Positions 23,771 through 31,116 of a DNA stretch of 38,538 nt are shown piece by piece. The DNA is from Bacteroidales bacterium (GTDB lineage: Bacteria; Bacteroidota; Bacteroidia; Bacteroidales; JAIPAP01): contig JAIPAP010000033.1 of NCBI GenBank assembly GCA_021740045.1, positions 1 to 38,538 of the forward strand. Reading direction: 5' to 3'. A model generated the notes under the pieces. It did not search any database, had not been told where the DNA came from, and was given only the letters and a program-made list of their open reading frames with translations. Positions within the stretch are counted from its first letter, which is position 1; every line of letters begins with the position of its first letter. Both the position numbers and the translations under genes were made by a program.

Positions 23771-26700
23771 TTAAATGTTAATGGATAATCCGAGAATATA
23801 GCTTTTCACACTGGGATACGCGCCGAAATCATAACCTACCCGTGTATTATCCTGGCCAAAGTGACTAACTTCCGGGTCAAAACCGGTGTAATCGGTAAAC
23901 GTAAGCAAGTTCTTGGCAGTGATATAAATACGGGCTCCTTTGATCTTTGCCGATTTCAACAAATTTTGGGGAAGGTCATAGGATAAAGAAATTGATTTCA
24001 GGCGGATATAGGAGCCATCTTCCAGGTAGCGGTCCGACATATGCAGGTAATCTGCATTGCGATTGGCCCTTGGATATTTATCCGAGGGATTTTCAGGTGT
24101 CCACCGGTCTAGCATATCAATGGATGCATTGGTAAGACCATTGCCCGATTCCAGTTCAAAGCGGTTGGCGTTAAGGATTTCATTTCCCTGCACTCCTTGT
24201 ACAAAAACATCAAGTGAGAAATTTTTGTAAGAGAAGGAGTTGGTTAATCCCCAGCGGAAATCAGGTAAGGCATGGCCGATGATCTTACGGTCTTCTTCAT
24301 TAAGCTTACCGTCGTTATTCTGGTCGATGTATTTGAAATCACCGGGCTGAGCACCATATGCAGTAGCTTGTTCAGCTTCATCCGACTGCCAGATACCATC
24401 GGCTTCCCAGCCATAAAAGCTTCCCATTTCTTCACCTTCACGTATTACCGACCAGTTTCCGATCTTAAGTTTATACTGGTCGTTATTAATGAAAAGCTCT
24501 TTTCCGTTTAGATCAAGCACCTGATTTCGGTTGGTGGAGATGTTCATATCGGTTGACCATGCGAATTCCCCAACAAAATTATCGGAATGCACGGCAAACT
24601 CGAAACCTTCATTTTCAAGTTCACCTATATTCTTCAGGTAGGAATTAAAACCGGTTGACCATGGCAGATCGGCGTAGTAAAGTAAATCAAACGTCTTCTT
24701 ATAGTAATAATCAGTAGTAATGGTCAACCGGTTATTAATGAATCCCATATCAAATCCCACATCCAGCTGCCGGGTTGTTTCCCATTTCAGATTATTATTG
24801 CCGGGTTGATCCGGAGCAAATCCGCTGGCCGGGCTCTCTCCCAAGTAATAAAGTATAGATGCAATGGTACGGATATACCTAAAATTCGGTATGCGTTCGT
24901 TACCTGAAATACCATAACTCGCACGTAATTTCAGGTTTGAAAAAATATCCAGGTCTTTAATAAAATCTTCTTCGGACATGCGCCAGGCTATAGCTGCTGA
25001 TGGGAAAAATCCAAAGCGATTGTTCTTGCCAAATTTTGAAGAGCCATCCAAACGACCGGTAAGCGTTAGCAGGTATTTATTCTTGAGGCTATAGTTGGCC
25101 CTTGAAAAATAGGATATGAGAGATGACTTATTAAAGCCCGTATAGATCTTCGGCATATTTTCGGCATTCTCAATTCCGTAATAGGAGAGGACATCGTTTG
25201 GAAAGCCCGTAGCTACGTCAATAAATGCACGATTATCCCTTTCCTGATATGTAAAGCCGAGCAAAGCGTTCAGTGAATGCTCCTCATTAAACTGCCTGTT
25301 ATAATTAAGCGTATTCTCGAAATTATACATTTCGTTATTATTGGTGGCATAGCGGGCCTGACCATCGTTCCATGAGCCTTCATAAATGGTACGGGGAGTA
25401 TACATATCCACGGTTTGCGATAATATATCAATCCCAAAACTGGATTTCAGTTTCAAGCCCTCTATGATGGAGTATTCGGCATACACATCACCCAACAGTC
25501 GTTTTACGTGGTTAAGGGCTTCCACTTGGCGGGTTACCGCAACCGGATTATTAAGCCAGGCATCAGCAACCGGATCGGTAAGTGTATAATTTCCATTTTC
25601 ATCTTTAATATCCAATACCGGGCTAATGATCATTGATGTGTTCACCACGCCCGGGAAAAACCCACCGGGTGTGTCGCTGGAAACGGTTTCGGAGTTACTT
25701 TGGCTTATGGTGAGGTGATTCCCCACTTTTAATTTGTCGCTAACATCTTTTTCAAGATTGGCCCTGAAAGAATAGCGTTCAAAATCGGAGCCATGGATAA
25801 TCCCTTTGCGATCATAATAATTCCCCGAAAGCGCATATTTTGTGCTTTCATTTCCACCGGAAACCGAAAGCTCATAATTTTCCATAGGAGCTTGCCTGTA
25901 AATCTCATTTTGCCAGTCGGTACCTGCACCCAGTGATTCCGGATTGGGATAGGCCGGGGTGTAATTCGGGTTGGCATTGATGCCAGCTTCGTCATATAAG
26001 CGGGCGTATTGTTCGGCATTCATCACATCGATGCTGTTGGCTTTCTCCTGAAAACCACTGTAGGCTGAAAATGTGATCTTGTCGTCACCTGATTTACCGC
26101 TTTTGGTAGTGATGAGCACAACACCATTTGCACCGCGGGCTCCGTAAATAGAAGTTGCGGAAGCATCTTTAAGAACTTCAATGGATTCAATATCGTTTGG
26201 GTTGAGCGTACTAAGCCCGTTTTGATTGGGACTATTGGTCCATGATATAAGATCGGTATTTCCGGTTACGGGCACACCATCAATAACATAAAGCGGTTCA
26301 TTACCCGCCATAATCGAATTTCCGCCCCTGATCCTGATGGAAGTAGCTCCACCGGGTTGGGCCGAAGTTTGGGTAACACGCACGCCGGCAGATTGGCCCT
26401 GCAGCTTCTGATCCATGGAATTCACCGGGATCTTTTCCAGTTTTTCGGTTTTAATGGAGGTTACCGAACCGGTGAGATCGCTTTTCTTAACCGCTCCATA
26501 ACCAACCACTACATATTCTTCCAAACTGATTTGATCGCTCTCCAATACCGCATTAATGGTGGCTTTGGTTCCGATTTGTTTGTCAATGGTTTTCATACCA
26601 ACAAATTGAAAGCGTAACACCTTAGCTTCAGGTGAAACGTCCAGAGAATACTCTCCATCGGCATCGGTAATGGTACCGTTACTGGTTCCTTTTACATACA

Positions 26701-26833
26701 CCGTTACACCAGGTAATGGAGAACCGTTTTCTTTTTGGGTAACCTTTCCTGTAATGGTCTTTTGTTGGGCCAGTACCCCAAGGCTCAACAGGGAAAAGAC
26801 CATTAGAAAAAGAATGCTATGATAATTTCTCAT
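23771..26833 (-). CDS. SusC/RagA-family TonB-dependent outer-membrane transporter
   Basis: I start at MRNYHSILFLMVFSLLSLGVLAQ, which gives a proper signal peptide and a 1020-residue protein. An in-frame start 35 codons upstream would add a charged, non-signal leader across the likely operator. After the signal comes the carboxypeptidase-D regulatory-like domain (KTITGKVTQKENGSPLPGVT), then the TonB box region EEYVVVGYGAVKKSDLTGSV. The plug follows with GQSAGVRVTQ and PLYVIDGVPV, and then a long beta barrel ending YILGLSINI. It imports oligosaccharides across the outer membrane using TonB energy, in complex with SusD. The gene opens the PUL operon after the GntR gene. Confidence 0.96.
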   Translation of the reverse strand: MRNYHSILFLMVFSLLSLGVLAQQKTITGKVTQKENGSPLPGVTVYVKGTSNGTITDADGEYSLDVSPEAKVLRFQFVGMKTIDKQIGTKATINAVLESDQISLEEYVVVGYGAVKKSDLTGSVTSIKTEKLEKIPVNSMDQKLQGQSAGVRVTQTSAQPGGATSIRIRGGNSIMAGNEPLYVIDGVPVTGNTDLISWTNSPNQNGLSTLNPNDIESIEVLKDASATSIYGARGANGVVLITTKSGKSGDDKITFSAYSGFQEKANSIDVMNAEQYARLYDEAGINANPNYTPAYPNPESLGAGTDWQNEIYRQAPMENYELSVSGGNESTKYALSGNYYDRKGIIHGSDFERYSFRANLEKDVSDKLKVGNHLTISQSNSETVSSDTPGGFFPGVVNTSMIISPVLDIKDENGNYTLTDPVADAWLNNPVAVTRQVEALNHVKRLLGDVYAEYSIIEGLKLKSSFGIDILSQTVDMYTPRTIYEGSWNDGQARYATNNNEMYNFENTLNYNRQFNEEHSLNALLGFTYQERDNRAFIDVATGFPNDVLSYYGIENAENMPKIYTGFNKSSLISYFSRANYSLKNKYLLTLTGRLDGSSKFGKNNRFGFFPSAAIAWRMSEEDFIKDLDIFSNLKLRASYGISGNERIPNFRYIRTIASILYYLGESPASGFAPDQPGNNNLKWETTRQLDVGFDMGFINNRLTITTDYYYKKTFDLLYYADLPWSTGFNSYLKNIGELENEGFEFAVHSDNFVGEFAWSTDMNISTNRNQVLDLNGKELFINNDQYKLKIGNWSVIREGEEMGSFYGWEADGIWQSDEAEQATAYGAQPGDFKYIDQNNDGKLNEEDRKIIGHALPDFRWGLTNSFSYKNFSLDVFVQGVQGNEILNANRFELESGNGLTNASIDMLDRWTPENPSDKYPRANRNADYLHMSDRYLEDGSYIRLKSISLSYDLPQNLLKSAKIKGARIYITAKNLLTFTDYTGFDPEVSHFGQDNTRVGYDFGAYPSVKSYILGLSINI

Positions 26834-26875
26834 GATCAAAGGTTTATAGTTTGTGTTTTGTTTTTTAGTATTGTC

Positions 26876-26897
26876 TGAACATTTATACATAAAATGT
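26876..26897 (-). promoter_or_regulatory. Candidate operator upstream of susC
   Basis: ACATTT-N7-AAATGT (26879-26897) is an inverted repeat in the 108-bp gap between the GntR gene and susC. On the minus strand it continues into TTCAGACAATACTAA. The same sequence with small changes lies upstream of the gene at 27853-28701. It is a likely site for the neighbouring GntR regulator. Confidence 0.5.
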
Positions 26898-26941
26898 TTT
26901 TGTATCATCTCTTTCTTCAGCTTAGCATAATGATTCATAAA

Positions 26942-27679
26942 TTACTGGATACTTCTTTCGCTTTCGATGGTATAAATGAAGCTATCGGCGCGGTAGTACC
27001 CCAGGTTGTATTCTATGGGACGATTGCCGGGATCGAAAACGTATCGCTTTCTTTTCAGAATGGGTTTTTCTGCGTTTACTTTGAGTTTTTCGGCCAGGAA
27101 TTCATCGGCACTTAATGCACTAATTTCTTCTCTTGATAACTTGGCAACAACAGCATGATCCTGTTCAAGGATCTCATATAAGGGACGGGTAAAGTCTTCT
27201 TGTTCGGTAAGTCCGATACGGGGGTGGAAGTATGAGATAAAGAACACAAAGGGATGGCTTTTATTACCCCGCAGACGTTGCATTCTGAGTATAGGTTCAG
27301 CCTTTTTTAAGTTGAAAAACTCTATAAGTGCTTTATCAGGCTCTACCCAGTCCAGGGTGAGTTCATAGTTCTTAATTGCTATTCCTTTTGCTTTCATCTC
27401 CTGGGTGAAACTAAGCCAATTGGAAAGCCTGGTATTGACGCTTTTATCAACTACCTTGGTTCCTACCCCGTTCTTTCTTACCAGTAAACCTTCATACACA
27501 AGACGGTTAATGGCCTGCCTGACCGTATTGCGTGAAATGCCCAGCTGCTTGGCCATATCAACCTCATTGGGAAGGAATTTCCCCTCTTTGTATTCAGGCA
27601 ATTCAATTAGTGTGCGAAGCATTTGTTCTACTTGCGCATGAAGCGGTACTGAGCTTTTATGATCGATTTCCAGTCGCAT
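26942..27679 (-). CDS. GntR-family transcriptional regulator with UTRA domain (HutC type)
   Basis: I use the ATG at MRLEIDHKSSVPLHAQV, giving 245 residues. Two more codons in frame would need a TTG start. The N-terminal winged helix (about 10-75) has FLPNEVDMAKQLGISRNTVRQAINRLVYEGLL. The UTRA ligand-binding domain (about 90-240) has EPILRMQRLRGN, FVFFISYFHP and RPIEYNLGYYRADSFIYTI. UTRA regulators usually bind a sugar phosphate or similar metabolite and release DNA. Here the effector could be mannose-6-phosphate or another product of the pathway. It lies directly upstream of susC, in the same direction. A GntR regulator is less usual for a PUL than SusR, HTCS or ECF/anti-sigma systems. Confidence 0.94.
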   Translation of the reverse strand: MRLEIDHKSSVPLHAQVEQMLRTLIELPEYKEGKFLPNEVDMAKQLGISRNTVRQAINRLVYEGLLVRKNGVGTKVVDKSVNTRLSNWLSFTQEMKAKGIAIKNYELTLDWVEPDKALIEFFNLKKAEPILRMQRLRGNKSHPFVFFISYFHPRIGLTEQEDFTRPLYEILEQDHAVVAKLSREEISALSADEFLAEKLKVNAEKPILKRKRYVFDPGNRPIEYNLGYYRADSFIYTIESERSIQ

Positions 27680-27736
27680 ATGCAAATTGTAAAAGTAATG
27701 ATAACTGCATAAACATTAAAGTCTATTCCTGAACTT

Positions 27737-27780
27737 TTTTATCCGGTCCCATTTTATTTATAGTACCTTATCGGATAAAA
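27737..27780. promoter_or_regulatory. Perfect 9-bp inverted repeat upstream of the GntR gene
   Basis: TTTTATCCG (27737-27745) and CGGATAAAA (27772-27780) are perfect inverted copies, 26 bp apart and 58-101 bp upstream of the regulator start. This may be a split operator or a weak hairpin. A near -7 box (TACTTTTA) lies between it and the start. Confidence 0.4.
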
Positions 27781-27808
27781 CATGCAATTATAGTTATGCT
27801 TTTAATTA

Positions 27809-27840
27809 AACTGCAACCTCCCAGATGGGTGGTTGCAGTT
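27809..27840 (-). terminator. Terminator-like hairpin after the T9SS-tailed lipoprotein gene
   Basis: AACTGCAACC and GGTTGCAGTT are perfect 10-bp arms, extended by a partly paired inner CCC/GGG. On the minus strand it lies 12 bp past the stop at 27853 and is followed by TTAATTAAAA, a weak T-tract. It separates that gene from the regulator. Confidence 0.65.
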
Positions 27841-27852
27841 GATATTCTCCTC

Positions 27853-28701
27853 CTACTCAATAATAATACGTTTGGCACCTACCAGGCTATTCTCCTGTGA
27901 TAATTTAACCAGGTAAATACCTTTAGCCATTGCATTAAGATCCACAATGGTTCTATCATTTACATTTTCTTTTACCATTATCCGGTTACCGGTAAGGTCA
28001 TAAACTTCCAGGCTGAATTTTTCCCCCTTGTATTCCTGAAGGTTAAGGGTGAATTTTCCGGTGGATGGATTGGGATAAACGGTGAAGAAATCTTCCACTT
28101 CGTTATCAAAAATACCGGCAGAACTCTTTATGGTAATTGCCTGCGGATCGGTTACATCATCAGCCGGGTAACGATCCCAGTAATCAACGTCACCGATGGC
28201 ATAACGCAGGTAGAAAGTACCTGTTTTTTCATCGGTAAGGATTTTCGGACTGAAATAGAGGCTGTCGAAATACATCATATCGGCTTCACGATCGGTTGCA
28301 GCTCCCCACCAGTAATAATCTTCCGTTGATCCAATGGAATCTTCCAACATTAGTGAATTGTCTTCATTATACAGTAAATAACCATCATTGTTATGTTCTT
28401 CCTGTTCGGAAACTATTTGATAGTAAATACTGTCTTCCACGGTCCATCCTTCAGGAATCAATACCCCAAATAAACCAATATCCTGGAGACCTTCCACTGT
28501 AAAATCGTTTTCTCCATCATCTTCATGAGCAATTAACTGTACCTCAAAGGAGCTGTTTGTATAAGCTTCTTCCGGCTGTCCCACATGGGAGAATTCATAA
28601 CATCCGGCAATGAAGATTGCCGATAAAAGGAATACACCAAAAATGTTTCTGGCTTTCAAAACCTTTTTTAATGTGTTGCTAAGTGTAAAATTAAGTTTCA
28701 T
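27853..28701 (-). CDS. T9SS-tailed lipoprotein-like protein associated with the PUL
   Basis: I use the ATG at MKLNFTLSNTLKKVLKARN, giving 282 residues. The longer frame would start inside the promoter-operator. The long signal region ends IFIAGC, a perfect lipobox with C34, yet the last 80 residues form a T9SS type A sorting domain (FFTVYPNPSTGKFTLNL to MAKGIYLVKLSQENSL). The middle domain (about 45-195) is beta-rich, with NSSFEVQLIAHEDDGENDF, FGVLIPEGWTVEDSIYY and GTFYLRYAIGDVDYW. It recalls DUF4961-type surface proteins of PULs, but that is tentative. It is probably a surface glycan-binding accessory. Its promoter shares a motif with susC, which supports a common regulator. Confidence 0.8.
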   Translation of the reverse strand: MKLNFTLSNTLKKVLKARNIFGVFLLSAIFIAGCYEFSHVGQPEEAYTNSSFEVQLIAHEDDGENDFTVEGLQDIGLFGVLIPEGWTVEDSIYYQIVSEQEEHNNDGYLLYNEDNSLMLEDSIGSTEDYYWWGAATDREADMMYFDSLYFSPKILTDEKTGTFYLRYAIGDVDYWDRYPADDVTDPQAITIKSSAGIFDNEVEDFFTVYPNPSTGKFTLNLQEYKGEKFSLEVYDLTGNRIMVKENVNDRTIVDLNAMAKGIYLVKLSQENSLVGAKRIIIE

Positions 28702-28733
28702 AATTGTTGATTTTAATTTGTTAGTATGTTTGA

Positions 28734-28779
28734 ACATTTGAACAGGACAAATGTAATTTTCTACCTGATACTGTGCAAT
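28734..28779 (-). promoter_or_regulatory. Promoter with overlapping operator for the T9SS-tailed protein gene
   Basis: On the minus strand TACATTTG (28748-28755) is a perfect -7 box, and ATTG 20 bp upstream (28776-28779) serves as -33. The perfect inverted repeat ACATTTG-N7-CAAATGT (28734-28754) covers the -7 box and the predicted start, a classic repressor position. Downstream comes TTCAAACATACTAA, shared with the susC leader. Confidence 0.6.
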
Positions 28780-28929
28780 ACTTTCTTAACAATTATTTAA
28801 TAGGTAGGCAGTAAAGTAATGATTGCCAGTTGTATAAAAAAGCTATTTATTTTCATTCCAAATAATTAGTGAAATCTGCATAGCTAAATTCTATGATACC
28901 GATCATCACTCTGCAGGATTGTGCCAGAG

Positions 28930-28959
28930 GGTTTCCAACCCCTTCGGGGATTTGAAACC
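28930..28959. repeat. Solitary family-A hairpin
   Basis: A single GGTTTC...TTCG...GAAACC hairpin lies 20 bp past the serpin stop codon, about 18 kb from the main repeat field. It has no T-run. It may serve as a 3' mRNA stabiliser or be a remnant of an insertion. Confidence 0.85.
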
Positions 28960-28979
28960 CACCAGCATCTGTGAAATCT

Positions 28980-30305
28980 TTATGGGTAGCGTACTATCCC
29001 CATTTGCAATATTGTACTGGTCCGGTCATCCTGTATGAGAAAGAAGAACGGTCGGTTAATGTCAAATGGTACCCCCTGTGTGATAAAATCTTCTGGATTT
29101 CCTTGTTCTTCCACTTGGATTCCCGCCTCATTAACTTCCACATAGCTTTTTTGCTTATAGGCTATGTTAAGGGGTACACTTTCGGAGATCGCGTTAAATT
29201 CGTTATTGTTAATAAAAGCATCTTTAATACCGAATATTTCTTCAACATGATATGTATAATCGACTTTGAATTTGGGTAATTCAAATACCGGCATATAGTT
29301 AAATTCAGGTCCCCATAGATTCGGATATTCTATAAAATTGGATTGATACCTTTTCCAATAGTCTGGACTCATGTATGTGAGTACATCATCCAGTTCTTTA
29401 TATTCGTCGGGCAGGAAAATATACATGGCGATTTTACCGCGTCCATAAGGAATACGAACTGCCTTACCATTCGGCAGCCCCGCATTATTTGGAGAAGGGA
29501 TCAGATAAGTATAATCCCGCCCAATAGTCCGCATGAATTCAACCATTTTTGTTCCACCGGTAGCTGTGGTAAATTCATCAATCTCGTTCCATGAGTTATT
29601 AAAGGCGATAGTCCATTTCCCATCCAGTGAGAATGCATCGAGTGCAACGCCCGAAAAATCATCCATGTCGCGGGTGATCAGTTTGTGGATGTTTCCATAG
29701 GTTTTCCCGGCAGTCCATTCATTCATCCGGGTAAGGGTGGTGGGTTCCATAAAATCAACCTGTGGGGTTTGGGCAAGCAGGTAGGCCCGGTTTTTGGCCA
29801 CAAAACGTTGGTTTACCTCCAAATCCATACTCACCCAAAGGGCGTTGGCAAGTCCCAGGTTTATGTTGGTATCGCACCGCGACAAGCTGAGCAGCAACTT
29901 GCGGTATTGTTGGTTCACTTCTCCGGAAGTCATTTTATCAAAATGTAATATGTTGTGAAGTGTCCGTTTGGTCTCGCCCACCGCTCCATTATACAGCATG
30001 GTGAGGGCTACCGAGGTGCTAAGCGGTGAATACACGATATTTCTACCGTGGATGTTGTTCTCATCGATCTTTTTCAAAGTTTCAAAAGCAAACTCCATCT
30101 GCGCATCAATGAATGCTTCATCAACCTGGCTGGCATATTCATCAGCCTGGTCGTAGGAAGTAACATTAACGGGCTCAGGGAAATTGTAGTTTTCTTCGCC
30201 GGTATTACCGGGTTGATCGGGAACTTCTCCGTTGGAAATACTGTCATCTTTTGAGCACCCAACAAGCAACATCGAAACAATGATCAGGGAAATAAAGGTT
30301 CTCAT
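28980..30305 (-). CDS. Serpin-family lipoprotein
   Basis: The 441-residue protein has a lipobox LLVGC with C17, then an acidic linker SKDDSISNGEVPD. Residues 70-441 form a full serpin fold: NIVYSPLSTSVALTMLYNGA, ANALWVS, NEWTAGKTYGNIHKLI, and the C-terminal INRPFFFLIQDDRTSTILQMG. Serpins act as suicide inhibitors of serine or cysteine proteases, and surface serpins in Bacteroidetes can protect the cell from host or competitor proteases. The hinge of the reactive loop reads NEAGIQVEEQG where inhibitory serpins have small residues (GTEAAAATG), so inhibition may be weak or absent. The gene has its own candidate promoter and need not belong to the PUL. Confidence 0.93.
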   Translation of the reverse strand: MRTFISLIIVSMLLVGCSKDDSISNGEVPDQPGNTGEENYNFPEPVNVTSYDQADEYASQVDEAFIDAQMEFAFETLKKIDENNIHGRNIVYSPLSTSVALTMLYNGAVGETKRTLHNILHFDKMTSGEVNQQYRKLLLSLSRCDTNINLGLANALWVSMDLEVNQRFVAKNRAYLLAQTPQVDFMEPTTLTRMNEWTAGKTYGNIHKLITRDMDDFSGVALDAFSLDGKWTIAFNNSWNEIDEFTTATGGTKMVEFMRTIGRDYTYLIPSPNNAGLPNGKAVRIPYGRGKIAMYIFLPDEYKELDDVLTYMSPDYWKRYQSNFIEYPNLWGPEFNYMPVFELPKFKVDYTYHVEEIFGIKDAFINNNEFNAISESVPLNIAYKQKSYVEVNEAGIQVEEQGNPEDFITQGVPFDINRPFFFLIQDDRTSTILQMGIVRYP

Positions 30306-30335
30306 GGTAAAAATTTTTAATGGTTTGTATGAGCA

Positions 30336-30373
30336 TAAAGGTAAGAAAGAATATTAAATAATGCAAGTGCATT
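30336..30373 (-). promoter_or_regulatory. Candidate serpin promoter with palindrome
   Basis: On the minus strand CTTG (30364-30367), a 20-bp spacer and TACCTTTA (30336-30343) resemble TTTG-N20-TAnnTTTG. The palindrome AATGCA-ag-TGCATT (30360-30373) covers the -33 element and may bind a regulator. Confidence 0.4.
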
Positions 30374-30402
30374 TAAAAAACACACCAGAATGCGCCGAAT
30401 TG

Positions 30403-30434
30403 GTGATGTGGTAATGTGTTAATGTGGTGATGTG
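30403..30434. repeat. Short tandem repeat, four 8-bp units
   Basis: The units are GTGATGTG, GTAATGTG, TTAATGTG and GTGATGTG. Confidence 0.8.
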
Positions 30435-30640
30435 TTGATTTTTCTGTTTATCAATTTATCAGTGGAATTCGGAATAAATGATAGATTGATTGTGAATTTA
30501 TTAATTAATTGCTCCCCATTTATCGCGGCAAGCCCAGAAGTCCTTATCCGCTTCCCGATAATCGATACTTGTGCACTTCAATTGCTTATAACGAGCTGAT
30601 TATTTACAATGACAGGGTATTTCTGATAGTTGAGTTATTC

Positions 30641-30960
30641 GAATCCCGGAGGGATTCAACGGTATTAACTGGACACACCCACTTCATCGGGAATGATTCA
30701 AAACCGTTTTCCCCTCAGTATCAAACAAGAACTTGCCATTAGTTGTGAAGCGGGCCCGCCTGCCTTGCCTAATGCGAGGGCAGGAAATCTCCCTGCTTTT
30801 TCCGGGCAGTAATGTCTTTCACCCAAATTGAGCGATTCTCGCTCACGATAAAGAAATTGTAAGCTTTTCGCCTCACCCATTTGGTGAAAAGCAACAATTT
30901 CTAAATCGGTCCCGATGCTTCGGGATAAGTAAAGCGATTTTTCACTGCGTTCAAGTCGCT
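30641..30960. repeat. Cluster of hairpins in intergenic DNA
   Basis: The clear stems are: GAATCCC/GGGATTC (30641-30657); CCTGCC/GGCAGG (30759-30784); GAGCGA/TCGCTC (30830-30844); a long nested one with AGAAATTGT/ACAATTTCT outside and GCTTTTC/GAAAAGC inside (30852-30902); TCCCGA/TCGGGA (30910-30925); and AGCGATTT/AAGTCGCT (about 30933-30960). These resemble a REP-like mosaic different from families A and B. Confidence 0.6.
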
Positions 30961-30972
30961 CAACTTAGGTTT

Positions 30973-31045
30973 CAATCAATCAATCAACCAATCAACCAAT
31001 CAACCAATCAACCAATCAACCAATCAACCAATCAACCAATCAATC
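30973..31045. repeat. Tandem 8-bp repeat (AATCAACC), about nine units
   Basis: The sequence AATCAACC repeats with near-perfect 8-bp periodicity over 73 bp, with variant units at both ends. It lies 72 bp past the 3' end of the DUF169 gene and may vary in length between strains. Confidence 0.9.
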
Positions 31046-31116
31046 TATAATTTAGCGTATACTCGGAGAAATACTTTTCAAATATCCGTTATAGGTGTTA
31101 CTTTACGATCAAATAT

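Larger units (their letters stand above)
30306..31116. other. Long intergenic region with promoter, tandem 8-mers and hairpins
   Basis: This gap of 811 bp has no credible gene. It holds the serpin promoter (30336-30367), a four-unit 8-bp tandem (30403-30434), a chain of hairpins (30641-30960) and a second 8-bp tandem (30973-31045). The stretch 30435-30640 shows nothing I can recognise. Confidence 0.7.

Noticed and set aside
26834-26938. Longer susC start adding 35 residues
   Set aside because: The extension is charged, lacks a signal peptide and would translate across the operator. The internal ATG gives a normal signal sequence.
30509-30742. Open frames of 60-77 codons in the intergenic region after the serpin gene
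   Set aside because: They run through hairpins, lack a ribosome-binding site and show no protein-like composition.
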